A DNA stretch of 64,000 bases from CAVYVZ01 sp963772065 (lineage in GTDB: Bacteria > Acidobacteriota > Vicinamibacteria > Vicinamibacterales > UBA2999). The notes beneath the pieces are model-generated. The model did no database searches. It was not told the origin of the DNA and saw only the letters and a list, made by a program, of their open reading frames with translations. The stretch is from positions 1 through 64,000 of the forward strand of contig CAVYVZ010000002.1 of assembly GCA_963772065.1 (NCBI GenBank). Direction: 5' to 3'. Positions within the stretch are counted from its first letter, which is position 1. Each line of letters begins with the position of its first letter. This document shows, one piece after another, positions 8,784 through 18,469 of this stretch. The position numbers were made by a program, and so were the translations under genes.

Positions 8784-11255
8784 TTAATGGTGCGACAGAG
8801 CGACGATCGGGCTGACACGCGCGGCCCGCCGGGCCGGCCCGAGGCACGCGATGAACGAGGTGGCTGCGAGGATGGCCACTGCCCCGAGCATCACGGCCGG
8901 ATCGAGTGGCCCCACAGCATAGAGTTGCGCGGCGATCGCGCCTTGCAGCGCGAGCGCGCCGGCGAGCCCGCCGCCAAGGCCAAGCGCGACCAGCAGGCTC
9001 CCCTCGCCGAGCACCAGCCGGAGGATCCCCGAAGGCTGGCTGCCGAGCGCCATGCGGATGCCGATCTCGCGGGTGCGCTGGTTCACGTGGTACGCCAGCA
9101 CGCCATACAGGCCGATAGCCGCGAGGAGCAGCGCGACCCCGCCGAATCCGAGCGACAAGAACATCGGCGCCCGGCGCGAGTTGAGCGACTGGTCGACGCG
9201 CGCGGACATCGTGAAGACGTCCGTCATGCGAAGCTCCGGGTCGATCTCCGCGAGCGCCTGCTGCACCGCCGCCGTGATCGCCGCCGCGTCGCCGCGGCTG
9301 CGAATCACCCACCCGATGCCGCGCCTCGGCGCCTGCGCGTAGGCCTGATAGTAGGCGCCGGCGCGAGCGTTCTCGCCTTCCTCGAGCCCTTTGAGCTTCA
9401 CCGTTCCGACCACGCCGATGACGTGCAGCCAGGTCACCTTCGGGCCTGGCTTCGCGACGTCCTCCGGTGCGTCGGGCAAGTACATGCGCCGGCCCACGGG
9501 ATCCTCATTGGGCCAGAAGAGCCTCGCCAGCTGTTCGTCGACGATGACGACCCTGGGTGCTTCGGGCGTGTCGCGGTCAGTGAAGAAGCGGCCGCTCTTC
9601 AGCGGCACTCTGAGAGCCTCGAGATAGCCAGGCGACACATAGAGCTGGCTGGGCGAAACCACTGATTCGGTCGCCTTCGAGGCCTGGCCTTCGGGGATGA
9701 CGACACTGCTGCTGCTGTCCCAGCTGAACGGCAGATAGCTGCTCAGGCCCGCCGATTCGACGTCCGGCAGCGCGCGCACCCGCGTCAGCGCGCGGCTCGC
9801 ATACGACCGGAGCGCCGCGGCGTCGGGGTAGCGCGTCGTAAGCGGGTTCACGCGACCGGTGAGGACGTGTTCCGCGACGAAGCCCGGGTTGACGCCGAGC
9901 AGACGCTGGAAGCTCGCGAGCAGGAGCCCCGCGCCCATCAACAGCACGAACGCCAGCGCGACCTGTGCGACGACCATCGAGCGTCGCGCGTACTTCGCGG
10001 TCCGGCCAGACGTCCCCGAGCGTCCCTCTTCCTGGAGCACGCTGCTCAGGCTCACGCGCGCAAGCTGCAGCGCCGGCACAGCGCCGACGACAATCGCAAG
10101 CAGCAGAGCAGGCCCGAGCGTCATGGCGAGCACCACGCCGTCGACACCGATCTCGTGTGCTCTCGGGAGGTCTGTGAAGCCGATCCACTCGATGGCATCG
10201 AGAGAGGCCAACCCGAGGCCGACCCCGAGCGATGCGCCCAGGATCATGAGGAGCGTGGCTTCGACAATGAGCTGCCTCGCGAGCCGGCGGCTCGCCGCGC
10301 CGACGGCGTTGCGCGTGGCGAGCTCCTTCATGCGGCCGTTCGCGCGGACGAGGGAGAGGTTGGCGATGTTCACCGCAGCGATGAGCACAACGAAGACGAC
10401 CCCGCCCCAGAGCATCTGGAGTGCAGCGCGCACGTTGCGTACGATGTCGTCCTCGAGGGGCAGGAGCTTCGTGCTGTAGCCGGCATTCACCAGCACGTCC
10501 TTGAGCGGCCCGGCCCGCTCGATGACGCGCGCGTTCTGCGCGTCCACCTGCGCCTGGGCGCGCGCGAGCGTGACGCCCGGCGCCAGCCGCAGCACGAGCT
10601 CGTGGTTCTGGCTGTGCCGCGCGCCTTCGCCCATCTCCTCCGGCGTGAAAGCAAGCGGCACGAAGACCCGCACCTCCGGGTTGAGGAAGGAGAACGACTC
10701 GGGCAGTACGCCGACGATGTCGTAGACCTCGTCGTTCATGCGAAGGCGGCTGCCGATGACGGCATCGACGCCTCCGGGTTGCCTTGCGCCGAAGGTATAG
10801 CTCAGGACTGCAACCTTGTTCCTGCCCGGTGTGCCGTCGGTCTCCACAAAGAGGCGGCCGCTGGCAGGTCGGGCTCCGAGCACCTGGAAGAACGACGCCG
10901 TGACGTTCATGGCCGAGACGCTCTCCGCCTGGGCCCCCTCGCCCACGCGGTATCCCGACCACTGATAGAGGGCCGCCCCCGAAAAGACGTCGGTCATCGC
11001 GCGCCTGTCGACGTAGTTCGGCACCGAGGTGCCGGCGCGCTCGACGCCGGCGCCGGGGAACGCATCGAACGAGGAGACCAGGCGGTGTGGCTCGGGATAG
11101 GGCAGCGGCCTCAGCAAGACCGATCGCACCACCGTGAAGATGGCGGTGTTGGCGCCGAGGCAGATGGCCAGCGTCAGAATGACGGCCGCCGCGTAAGCGC
11201 GATCCTTCCGCAGGACCCGGAAGGCGTAGCTGAGATCCTGTCGGAGAGCGTCCAT
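8784..11255 (-). CDS. ADOP family permease
   Basis: 823 residues, beginning MDALRQDLSYAFRVLRKDRAY and TM1 (AVILTLAICLGANTAIFTVV). It has a MacB_PCD domain, the first FtsX domain with AAVNIANLSLVRANGRMKEL, a second anchor around MVVAQVALAFVLLMGAGLLL, and a C-terminal FtsX domain (GVLAYHVNQRTREIGIRMAL). The end is RRAARVSPIVALSHH. It lacks the N-terminal prefix domain seen in the 4.5-kb and 49-kb copies. GGAGG five bases before the ATG supports the start. No padR gene is adjacent; the nearest regulator is the winged-helix/hydrolase fusion downstream on the same strand. The ATPase partner would have to be encoded elsewhere. Confidence 0.9.
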   Translation of the reverse strand: MDALRQDLSYAFRVLRKDRAYAAAVILTLAICLGANTAIFTVVRSVLLRPLPYPEPHRLVSSFDAFPGAGVERAGTSVPNYVDRRAMTDVFSGAALYQWSGYRVGEGAQAESVSAMNVTASFFQVLGARPASGRLFVETDGTPGRNKVAVLSYTFGARQPGGVDAVIGSRLRMNDEVYDIVGVLPESFSFLNPEVRVFVPLAFTPEEMGEGARHSQNHELVLRLAPGVTLARAQAQVDAQNARVIERAGPLKDVLVNAGYSTKLLPLEDDIVRNVRAALQMLWGGVVFVVLIAAVNIANLSLVRANGRMKELATRNAVGAASRRLARQLIVEATLLMILGASLGVGLGLASLDAIEWIGFTDLPRAHEIGVDGVVLAMTLGPALLLAIVVGAVPALQLARVSLSSVLQEEGRSGTSGRTAKYARRSMVVAQVALAFVLLMGAGLLLASFQRLLGVNPGFVAEHVLTGRVNPLTTRYPDAAALRSYASRALTRVRALPDVESAGLSSYLPFSWDSSSSVVIPEGQASKATESVVSPSQLYVSPGYLEALRVPLKSGRFFTDRDTPEAPRVVIVDEQLARLFWPNEDPVGRRMYLPDAPEDVAKPGPKVTWLHVIGVVGTVKLKGLEEGENARAGAYYQAYAQAPRRGIGWVIRSRGDAAAITAAVQQALAEIDPELRMTDVFTMSARVDQSLNSRRAPMFLSLGFGGVALLLAAIGLYGVLAYHVNQRTREIGIRMALGSQPSGILRLVLGEGSLLVALGLGGGLAGALALQGAIAAQLYAVGPLDPAVMLGAVAILAATSFIACLGPARRAARVSPIVALSHH

Positions 11256-11311
11256 GCGTCCTCCAGACGTATTTTCACCCGGTTTCGTTCGAAGTACCGC
11301 GCTGCCCCTGG

Positions 11312-12091
11312 CTACTGCCGCGCGCGGCGGCCGAACAGGGAACGCGACGTGGGATCCAGTTCCAGCAGTTGCGGGGGTCCGTCGGCGTGGGAGCTCAAGG
11401 CGGCGCTCGACTCTTGCAGCGCTTGCGCCGTGGGAGCGGTGCTGCCGCTTTGCAGCGTGCCGAACCAGACCAAGAGGTGTTCACCTTCACGTACCGGCAA
11501 TCGCGTGAAAGTGTTGCGCGCCGGCTCGGTGACGAAAATCGATTCAACGTCGGCGCCGATGCGCCGGAGCGCAGGGATGACCTGTTGCTGAAAGGTTGAT
11601 ACGACGCCAGCATCCGCGGCCGTGCGCAGTCGATGAATCCCTACGAGCACCATCGCATGGGCGCGCTTTTCCCCGAGTGCCGGTCGGTTCTTGATATCGA
11701 GGTGAAATGATGTCGTCGGCTGTGCTGGCTTGAGCAGGCGAACATCATCCACATCCAGCATGGTCGTGTTGGCTGCCGCTTTGTGCTCGGCCCAGACCGG
11801 CCCGCCGTAGAACTGCTCCAATGCGGCGTGACGCGCCTCCATGTCGGAGAAGCCCCGGATCCACACGAATCGATCGGCTCGGCGGCGGTCGCGAAACTGA
11901 CCGACAATGGTCATTCCGACCGCTTCCTGAGATTCGATGAAATGTCGATCGAAGAGCTCGATCAAGGCGTCGCGCTGTCCGGGTTTCAGCGTGTATTGGC
12001 GCAACTCGAGCACCGCACAACAGTCGCCTTCGATCCCGTTCGCGCTCGTTGCGGACAACAGCCCCACGATGAATAGAGCAAGGAAACGCAT
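11312..12091 (-). CDS. Secreted NIPSNAP family protein
   Basis: 259 residues with a signal peptide (MRFLALFIVGLLSATSANG). A NIPSNAP domain follows: VLELRQYTLKPGQRDALIEL, FRDRRRADRFVWIRGFSDME and the FYGGPVWAEHKAAANTTM segment. NIPSNAP proteins are ferredoxin-like fold dimers of uncertain function. The C-terminal half (from about residue 140) may be a second, diverged copy of the fold. The gene is transcribed divergently from the DUF5916 gene with about 90 bases between the starts. No enzymatic residue set can be assigned. Confidence 0.85.
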   Translation of the reverse strand: MRFLALFIVGLLSATSANGIEGDCCAVLELRQYTLKPGQRDALIELFDRHFIESQEAVGMTIVGQFRDRRRADRFVWIRGFSDMEARHAALEQFYGGPVWAEHKAAANTTMLDVDDVRLLKPAQPTTSFHLDIKNRPALGEKRAHAMVLVGIHRLRTAADAGVVSTFQQQVIPALRRIGADVESIFVTEPARNTFTRLPVREGEHLLVWFGTLQSGSTAPTAQALQESSAALSSHADGPPQLLELDPTSRSLFGRRARQ

Positions 12092-12168
12092 CTGTCTCTA
12101 GCCACACTATGCCGCAGGTCGGTGATCGGTAACAGCCTCCGTCCGCGTTACCGACAGTGGCGCCTCGG

Positions 12169-12174
12169 CATATT
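12169..12174 (+). promoter_or_regulatory. Candidate -10 box of the DUF5916 gene, leaderless geometry
   Basis: CATATT six bases before the ATG at 12181. No convincing -35 hexamer and no Shine-Dalgarno lies before this ATG, so a leaderless start is plausible. Confidence 0.35.
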
Positions 12175-12180
12175 GGCAGT

Positions 12181-14400
12181 ATGGAAAAGCGGTGCGGGCG
12201 GTTCGTAGTCCTGGTGCTGTGCGTCTGTGCATCGCCCGTGCTGGCTCAATCCGAATCGACGACCTCGAATGCGGTGAAGCCCGCGCGGTTCGAGCAGGCG
12301 CCGGTCATCGACGGCCGCATCGACGACGCGGTGTGGGTTGGAGCCGCGCGTCTCAGTGGATTCCGCCAGATCCAGCCGGGGGACAACCTGGAACCCTCGC
12401 AACACACCGAAGTGCTGGTTGGTTACGACCAACGCGCGCTCTATCTCGCATTTCGTGCCGACGATGCAACCGGCCACGTCCGCGCCACGCTCGCGCGCCG
12501 CGATGCGATTGCAGACGACGACGTCGTTGGCGTGTACCTGGATACCTTTCGCGATCGGCGCCGCGCCTACTACATATTCTTCAACCCGTACGGCATTCAA
12601 GCAGACGGCATCTACACCGAGGGCAGGGCTGATCCCGATCTGACGGTGGACCTCGTCATCGATTCGAAGGGAACCGTCGACGCCAACGGGTATACCGTCG
12701 AGGCCGCGATTCCGTTTGCTTCATTGCGGTATCAGGGCGGCGAATCGCCGATGTGGGGCCTGCATGTGCAGCGCTTCATCCGGCGCGACCGCAACGAGCA
12801 GATCTCCTGGATGCCGTTGTCGCGGAATCGCTCGAGCCTCCTCGATCAGGCCGGCCAGCTCGGTGAATTCACGGACGTCGGCGAGGGTCGTCCTCTCGAG
12901 ATCATCCCGACCACCGTCGTCACACAGGCTGACGCGAACACGGATCTGGAGCCCGGGGTGACCGTCAATCTCGGAATCACGCCGACGATGAACGCCGCGT
13001 TTACGGCGAACCCCGATTTCGCGCAGGTGGAAGCGGACCAGCTCGTGCTCACCGTCAATCAACGCTTTCCGATCTTCTACGACGAGAAGCGCCCGTTCTT
13101 TCTTGAAGGCGTCGACACGTTTCAGACGCCGATCAACATCATTCACACCAGGACGATCGTTGCGCCCGACTACGCGGTCAAGCTGACAGGCAAGCAAGGT
13201 CGCACGACGCTCGGCGCGCTGCTTGCCACGGACGGCGCGGCGAAGGCCGCCTTCCGGATGAAGCGGGATGTGGGACGAGAATCGATGCTGGGCGCCACGA
13301 TTACGGGGATCAACGACGGTCCTTCGTTCAGTCATCTCGTGAGCGCGGATGCTCGCGTGCGCGTGAGCGACCAGACCGTGCTGACGGCTCAGCTCGCCGG
13401 CACCTTCGCGCAGATGCCGTTTCGCGACCCGATGCTGGGTGGGACGAGTCAACGCTACGGAAAGGGCCTCGGCTATTACGCGAGGATCGAGCGACGTGGC
13501 CGCCACGCGCTGATGGCGGCGACGGCCTCCGGCTCGAGCCCCGACTACCGTGCCGACCTCGGATTTACGCGGCGGGTCAATACCAATGCGATTACCGTTC
13601 AGACCACCTACAACTCGGAGCCGCGACCCGATGCGCGGCTGATCTCGTGGAGCGCGACGAACATCGCCCTCGCGCAGTGGGACTGGCAGGGCCGTGCGAA
13701 CTTCGTTTACGTCTATCCCCAGGCACAGTTGAATTTCAGGCGTCAGACGTACCTTCGGGCCTTCGCCTATCGTGACTACGAGCGTCTCTTCGAGGAGGAG
13801 TTCGGCAGGCGCCGCGCTCCCGGACGTGCGGGCGCGTTCATCGGCGACAGCGAACGGTCCACGAGCTGGGAAGGCTTCTTCCTGCAGGCGGGAACCGCGC
13901 CGAGCGAGGCGCTGGCCTTCTCCGTCACGCTCTCGAACAGCTGGGATGTTTTCGACTACGACTTCGGTGCCGGGCCGAAGTTTCCGCGCGTCAGCCCCGC
14001 GGCGCTCATCGACTCGAGCGCGCCGCTCGATCCGGGCCCGGCCAGTTCGCAGAGTGTTGGCGGCGATGTGACGTGGCGCCCCATCGACGCCCTTCGCACC
14101 TCCGTGGAGGCAAGCCGCAACACGCTCGTGCGCAATGACAATGGGCGCACCGCCTATGACGCCACGCTGGTGAGCTGGCGTACGACGTATCAGTTCACGC
14201 GGTTCGCATTCCTGCGGCTTCGGACGGACTGGGATTCCGCGATCGCCACGCTCCGGGGGCAGTACCTCTTTGGCTGGACGCCGAATCCAGGCACGGCGAT
14301 CTACGCAGGTTTCAATGATGTGGCCACCATCCGCGGCTTCCGGCAAAACGGCCGGACCGTCTTCGTCAAGGTGTCATACATGCTGCGAACAGTGTTATGA
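12181..14400 (+). CDS. DUF5916 outer-membrane-type protein with CBM9-like N-terminal domain
   Basis: 739 residues from this ATG. The start is preferred over an upstream in-frame codon because it begins a clean signal peptide (MEKRCGRFVVLVLCVCASPVLAQ). Residues about 40-230 are a carbohydrate-binding family 9-like domain (PVIDGRIDDAVWVGA, VLVGYDQRALYLAFRADD, ANGYTVEAAIPFASLRY). The remainder matches DUF5916: NPDFAQVEADQLVLTVNQRF, YDEKRPFFLEGVDTFQTP, then beta-rich alternating sequence ending VKVSYMLRTVL, consistent with an outer-membrane barrel. Function is not established. It is followed 17 bases later by an ECF sigma factor gene on the same strand, which could place it near a sigma/anti-sigma regulon. 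Confidence 0.85.
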   Translation: MEKRCGRFVVLVLCVCASPVLAQSESTTSNAVKPARFEQAPVIDGRIDDAVWVGAARLSGFRQIQPGDNLEPSQHTEVLVGYDQRALYLAFRADDATGHVRATLARRDAIADDDVVGVYLDTFRDRRRAYYIFFNPYGIQADGIYTEGRADPDLTVDLVIDSKGTVDANGYTVEAAIPFASLRYQGGESPMWGLHVQRFIRRDRNEQISWMPLSRNRSSLLDQAGQLGEFTDVGEGRPLEIIPTTVVTQADANTDLEPGVTVNLGITPTMNAAFTANPDFAQVEADQLVLTVNQRFPIFYDEKRPFFLEGVDTFQTPINIIHTRTIVAPDYAVKLTGKQGRTTLGALLATDGAAKAAFRMKRDVGRESMLGATITGINDGPSFSHLVSADARVRVSDQTVLTAQLAGTFAQMPFRDPMLGGTSQRYGKGLGYYARIERRGRHALMAATASGSSPDYRADLGFTRRVNTNAITVQTTYNSEPRPDARLISWSATNIALAQWDWQGRANFVYVYPQAQLNFRRQTYLRAFAYRDYERLFEEEFGRRRAPGRAGAFIGDSERSTSWEGFFLQAGTAPSEALAFSVTLSNSWDVFDYDFGAGPKFPRVSPAALIDSSAPLDPGPASSQSVGGDVTWRPIDALRTSVEASRNTLVRNDNGRTAYDATLVSWRTTYQFTRFAFLRLRTDWDSAIATLRGQYLFGWTPNPGTAIYAGFNDVATIRGFRQNGRTVFVKVSYMLRTVL

Positions 14401-14417
14401 GCTATGTCGCGTGATTG

Positions 14418-14988
14418 ATGCGCCACTCTGAGGAGCCCGCGCTCGAGGATCCGTCGCTGAGGACCTTGATGGCTGAATACCAGGCCGGCAGCGTCGAGGC
14501 GTTCGACCGCCTGCACGATGCGCTCGCGGCGGATCTCAAGGCGTACCTCACGGCTCTCTCTCGTGATTCAACACGCGCGGACGACTTGCTTCAGGAGACG
14601 TTCCTCCAGATTCATCGGGCTCGCGCGGTGCATACGCCGGGTGAGCCCGTGAGGCCGTGGGTGTTTGCGATTGCGAAGCGCGTCTTCCTGATGTACCGGC
14701 AGGAGTGCCTCCCGCCGTGAACGCCATGAGCGCCTCTCGTCTGCGGAGACCGGAGAGCGATCGACATCGCCTGCGTCCGAACGCCTGCATGCTCGCAAGC
14801 AAGTCGAATCCGCCCTGCGCCAGGTTCCATCGGATGGGCGTCGCGTGTTCCTGCTGCATCACCTCTTCGGCTTCTCGTTCAAGGAAGTGGGGGCCCGGCT
14901 CGGCATCACGCCCGGGGCGGCCAAGATCCGCTCGAGTCGCGCGGCGAGCGTGATGCGAGCGTTGTTACGAGAGAAACGTGATGAGTGA
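14418..14988 (+). pseudogene. Frameshifted ECF sigma-70 factor partnering NrsF
   Basis: Sigma region 2 is read from the ATG at 14418 (LMAEYQAGSVEAFDRLH, RADDLLQETFLQIHRAR, RPWVFAIAKRVFLMYR). A TGA at 14718 then ends the frame. The next frame continues directly with RRERHERLSSAETGER and sigma region 4 (LHHLFGFSFKEVGARLGITP, AAKIRSSRA) to a stop at 14986-14988. One base change near 14705-14715 restores a protein of about 190 residues, so it is probably functional in the organism. Its end overlaps the NrsF start (ATGA), the normal sigma/anti-sigma coupling. Confidence 0.85.
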
Positions 14989-15661
14989 TCCCGGCTTCCG
15001 CTCGACCGGTGCCTACCGCGAACAGATCGTCGGCAGTTTGACCCCCGTTCGCCCGCTGCCGACGCCGTCGCGACGGGTGTGGACGCTCGTTCCTTTCGGC
15101 ATCCTGCTCGCGGCGACCGCACCGCTGCTGAATGGAAGCCGTGGTGACCTTCATGCGTATTCGCCGCTGCTCACGCTCGGGGCGGCGGGTATGCAGTCGC
15201 TGCTTGGATTGTGGCTCCTCGCGCTCGGCTTCCGTGAGGCGGTGCCTGGTCGCAACCTGTCCGGTCGCGCACTGACCCTCGCGAGCGTCCTAACGGGGTT
15301 GCTCGTCGTGGTCATCACCCTTCTCACCAATACCGCCAGTGCGACCGTGGTGCCCGTCGGGCGAGAATGGCGATACTGGGCCGAATGCGTGATCTGGCCG
15401 GCGCTCCTTGGAGCGCCTTTCATGGTGTTCGCGACGCTCATGGCGGTGCGCGCGTTCCCGACGCGACCGGCGATTGCCGGCGGACTCTGCGGGCTATCCG
15501 CGGGAGTTCTCTCGGATGCGGGATGGCGGCTCAGTTGCTGGATCTCCGATCCGGCTCATATCATCGAGTCGCATGGTCTGGCCATGCTGAGTCTGGCAGC
15601 AGCAGGATCGATGCTCGCCGTCGTTGCTGACCTGCCGCGCTGGCGAAGACTCCGCCACTAG
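14981..15661 (+). CDS. NrsF (DUF1109) family membrane anti-sigma factor
   Basis: 226 residues with about six hydrophobic helices (for example VWTLVPFGILLAATAPLL, ALTLASVLTGLLVVVITLL, LLGAPFMVFATLMAV, LAMLSLAAAGSMLAVVA). This is the NrsF/DUF1109 plan of a six-helix inner-membrane anti-sigma factor. Two cysteines in AECVIWP and RLSCWISD sit where NrsF proteins of Caulobacter carry the conserved pair needed for metal/oxidant response, followed by the HGLAM segment. The ATG overlaps the sigma gene stop by eight bases, supporting a partner-switch pair. The signal sensed here is inferred from the family only. Confidence 0.82.
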   Translation: MSDPGFRSTGAYREQIVGSLTPVRPLPTPSRRVWTLVPFGILLAATAPLLNGSRGDLHAYSPLLTLGAAGMQSLLGLWLLALGFREAVPGRNLSGRALTLASVLTGLLVVVITLLTNTASATVVPVGREWRYWAECVIWPALLGAPFMVFATLMAVRAFPTRPAIAGGLCGLSAGVLSDAGWRLSCWISDPAHIIESHGLAMLSLAAAGSMLAVVADLPRWRRLRH

Positions 15662-15668
15662 CATTCCC

Positions 15669-16757
15669 ATGGCTCCTATTCGCGTCGGCCACGTGACGGC
15701 GTTCTTCTTGTACGACGTCGCCGAGGCCATCGACCTGCAGCGGGTTCGCACCCTGATCGGCGGGACGGTCTCTGCAAGACCCAGCCTGAAACCCACGCCG
15801 GCGTACGTGCAGTACCAGCAACCACCGGTGGCGGTCGACGGCGAGATCGTGGAGATGCCGCAGCTGAACGGGTTCCGCGTTCGCTTCAAGATGTTCGACT
15901 ACGGCGTCATCTCGGTTGCGCTCACCCGGCCGATACCGGCGACCTGGCCTGAGCTTCTCGCGCGGGGCCTCGAGTGGCAGGAGGATCTCGCGCTCTCGAC
16001 GAACGCGGAAGCGTTCTGCCGGCGGCTGATCGACCGCCTGCGTCCGGCGATGACGGCGCCGCGTGACCAGCTGTTGACCGAAGACTATCTGGTTTTCACC
16101 GCCACCGATCTCGGTGACTCGGTGTCAGCGGACGCAGTCATCAGCGCTCACGGCGGTGACATCGCTCAGCTCCTCCGCGGGGAGCGCGATCCCCTGAGCG
16201 CGCAAGAGCGTGAGGAAGTGCTGCGGCACCGCATCTCGTACCTCGCCAACGACCTCGTGGTGCCTACCTGGAATGCGGCGTTCGTCTACGACACCGAGGC
16301 GGGCGCGCAGGCGGCGCTCGAGATTCTCGAGTTCGCGAACTCACAGCTTCTGGAGTTTCGCTACTACGACGGTCTGCTCGACGCGCAGCTCGCGCGCATC
16401 TATGCCCAGCTCCAGGTCGAGCGGCCGCTGAGCAGCTGGCTTGGACGCCGCTACAATCGGGCCGCCCGCCAGGTGCACGCGCTCTTCATCGACATCAACG
16501 AGCTCACCGACAAGACCGAGAACGCTTTGAAGATCGCGGGGGACATCTACGCCGCGCGGCTGTTCGCGCTCGCCGCCGCTCGGTTTGGCCTGGATCATTG
16601 GAAGGCGAACGTCCGCGAGAAGCTCGAGACCGTGGATGACATCTATCGTTTCGCCGTCGAGCAGGCAGCGATGAGTCGAGGAGAGATGCTGGAGCTGACG
16701 ATCGTGCTCATCCTCGTCTTCGAGCTCGTCCTCTTCTTCATGGGCATAATGAAGTGA
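15669..16757 (+). CDS. RMD1/DUF155-like membrane-anchored protein
   Basis: 362 residues. The N-terminal part starts VGHVTAFFLYDVAEAIDL. The middle is helical (NDLVVPTWNAAFVYD, LEILEFANSQLLEFRYYD, LFIDINELTDKTENALKIAG). The C-terminus reads ETVDDIYRFAVEQ, MSRGEMLELTIVLILVFELV, a single membrane anchor. This order fits the RMD1/Sif2 (DUF155) family, whose mitochondrial members affect translation or meiotic division; bacterial function is unknown. I recognise the family by overall pattern, so confidence is moderate. The stop TGA overlaps the gltX ATG by one base, so the two are translationally linked. Confidence 0.6.
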   Translation: MAPIRVGHVTAFFLYDVAEAIDLQRVRTLIGGTVSARPSLKPTPAYVQYQQPPVAVDGEIVEMPQLNGFRVRFKMFDYGVISVALTRPIPATWPELLARGLEWQEDLALSTNAEAFCRRLIDRLRPAMTAPRDQLLTEDYLVFTATDLGDSVSADAVISAHGGDIAQLLRGERDPLSAQEREEVLRHRISYLANDLVVPTWNAAFVYDTEAGAQAALEILEFANSQLLEFRYYDGLLDAQLARIYAQLQVERPLSSWLGRRYNRAARQVHALFIDINELTDKTENALKIAGDIYAARLFALAAARFGLDHWKANVREKLETVDDIYRFAVEQAAMSRGEMLELTIVLILVFELVLFFMGIMK

Positions 16758-18222
16758 TGACGCCGCGCGTCCGCTTCGCTCCGTCTCCTACGGGATATCT
16801 CCACGTCGGCGGCGCGCGGACCGCGTTGTTCAACTGGCTCTACGCGCGGCGTCACGGCGGAGCGTTCATTCTGCGCATCGAGGACACCGACGCGGAGCGC
16901 TCATCGGCGGAGATGGTGACCGGAATCCTCGACGGCATGCGCTGGCTCGGCCTCGACTGGGACGAAGGGCCGGAAGCGGGCGGTCCGCATGCGCCGTACT
17001 TCCAATCGGAGCGCTTGCATCAGTACCGCCGGACGGCCGACCGCCTCGTGGGGCACGGACACGCGTACTACTGCTACTGCACGCCCGATCGCTTGAGACA
17101 GGAGCGCGAGCACGCCGAGGCGCGGGGCGAAGCGTGGAAGTACCAATCGTGCCTGCCTGTCGCTGTCGGCGGAGCGAATCGCCGAGCTCGAATCGGCGGG
17201 CACGCCGCGCGCCCTGCGATTCAAGGTTCCGCCGGGACGCACGACCTTCGATGACGCCGTGCACGGGCCGATCGAGTTCGACCACGCCAATATCGAGGAT
17301 TTCGTCGTCCTGCGGTCCGACCAGTACCCGACGTACCACCTCTCGGTCGTGGTCGACGATGTGGACATGCGGATTACGCACGTGATTCGAGGCGACGATC
17401 ACATCCCGAACACGCCGAAGCACGTGCTGCTCTTCCAGGCGCTCGGAGCAGAGACGCCGCGCTTCGCGCATGTGCCGCTGATTCTTGGAACCGACAAGAA
17501 ACGGTTGAGCAAGCGTCATGGCGCGACCTCGGTAATCGAGTACAAGCGCCTTGGCTATCTTCCGGATGCGATGGTCAACTTCCTCGCGTTGCTCGGATGG
17601 TCGCCGGGTGACGACCGCGAGCTGATGTCGCGTGACGAGCTGAAGGACGCGTTCGCGCTCGAAGGCATCAGCGGAGGGAACGCCGTCTTCAACCCGGAGA
17701 AGCTCGATTGGATGAACGGGCAGTACATCGCCCGTCTGGCCGGTGACGAGCTCGTCGCGCACGTGGAGCCGCTGCTTCGCGACGCCGGCCTCTGGCCCGG
17801 GGCGGCCGAACCCGATCGGCGCGCGTGGCTGATGCGTGTCCTCGAGCTGCTCCGGCCTCGCGCGAAGCGGCTCACGGACTTCGTCGATCAGGCGCGGCCG
17901 TTCCTGCGCGATACGGTTGAGTACGACGCCGACGCCGTCGAGAAGCATCTCCGAGTCGCAGGCCTGGACGATCACGTCGACGCGCTGGTCAGTACGCTAC
18001 GCACCACGAGTCCGTTCGACGAGCCACATGTGGAAGCCGCGGTGCGAGGGACGGCGGCCCAGCGCGGCCTTAAAGCCGGAAGTCTCATCCATGCGGTCCG
18101 TGTTGGGAGTGACGGGTCGTGGAGCGAGCCCGGGCCTTTTCGAGGTGCTCGCGCTGCTTGGCCCCGAGCAAACCGTCGCCCGCCTCGAGCGGCTGGGGGC
18201 ATTCCTCCGCACGCAAACATAA
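16757..18222 (+). pseudogene. gltX: Frameshifted glutamate--tRNA ligase
   Basis: Class I glutamyl-tRNA synthetase of about 488 residues, which charges tRNA-Glu. The first frame holds the HIGH-type signature FAPSPTGYLHVGGARTALFN, ILRIEDTDAERS and the CYC segment of the zinc region. A frame change at about 17150 (extra base after the codons for SCL) leads to SLSAERIAELES, then GPIEFDHANIEDFVVLRSD, VIRGDDHIPNTPKH, the KMSKS-type loop DKKRLSKRHGA and the anticodon-binding helices. A second change at about 18105 leads to the true C-terminus VTGRGASPGLFEVLALLG, ending LGAFLRTQT. All expected motifs are present and the gene is normally essential, so the breaks are most likely sequencing indels. Confidence 0.9.
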
Positions 18223-18379
18223 CAATTCTGGCCTAAAAGAGCGCATCGCTACGCTCACCTCTGCAGTATTCCTCGGAAAACGGCTGTGCTCTCGTTCATC
18301 CGGGAATACGGCTGAACTGTCGCTACCGATCGTAAGTTCCTTTATTGCTGAGACTTAGCTCTGTTTCCCTCGAGCTCCG

Positions 18380-18395
18380 TGGCACATCCGTTGCA
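18380..18395 (+). promoter_or_regulatory. Sigma-54 (RpoN) type -24/-12 promoter of the KGG gene
   Basis: TGGCACATCCGTTGCA matches the consensus TGGCAC-N5-TTGCW, with exactly ten bases between GG and GC. The predicted start near 18406 leaves a leader of about 65 bases containing AGGAGG (18459-18464), five bases before the KGG gene. No enhancer-binding site could be identified. Confidence 0.55.
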
Positions 18396-18469
18396 GCCGA
18401 GCGCTTTGGAAGCGGAACCCGTGGGCCGGTATACGGTCGCGGGCTTGGAGGAACAGGCAGGAGGTCAGT

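Noticed and set aside
9867..11591. Long open frame of 574 codons on the plus strand opposite the 8.8-kb ADOP gene
   Set aside because: Composition is a mirror of the ADOP coding strand (His/Arg/Asp-rich, no family motif) and it extends through the ADOP and NIPSNAP genes; an antisense shadow in high-GC DNA.
12721..14346. 541-codon minus-strand frame opposite the DUF5916 gene
   Set aside because: No motif or ribosome-binding site and Arg-rich shadow composition; the plus-strand gene has a signal peptide and family signatures.
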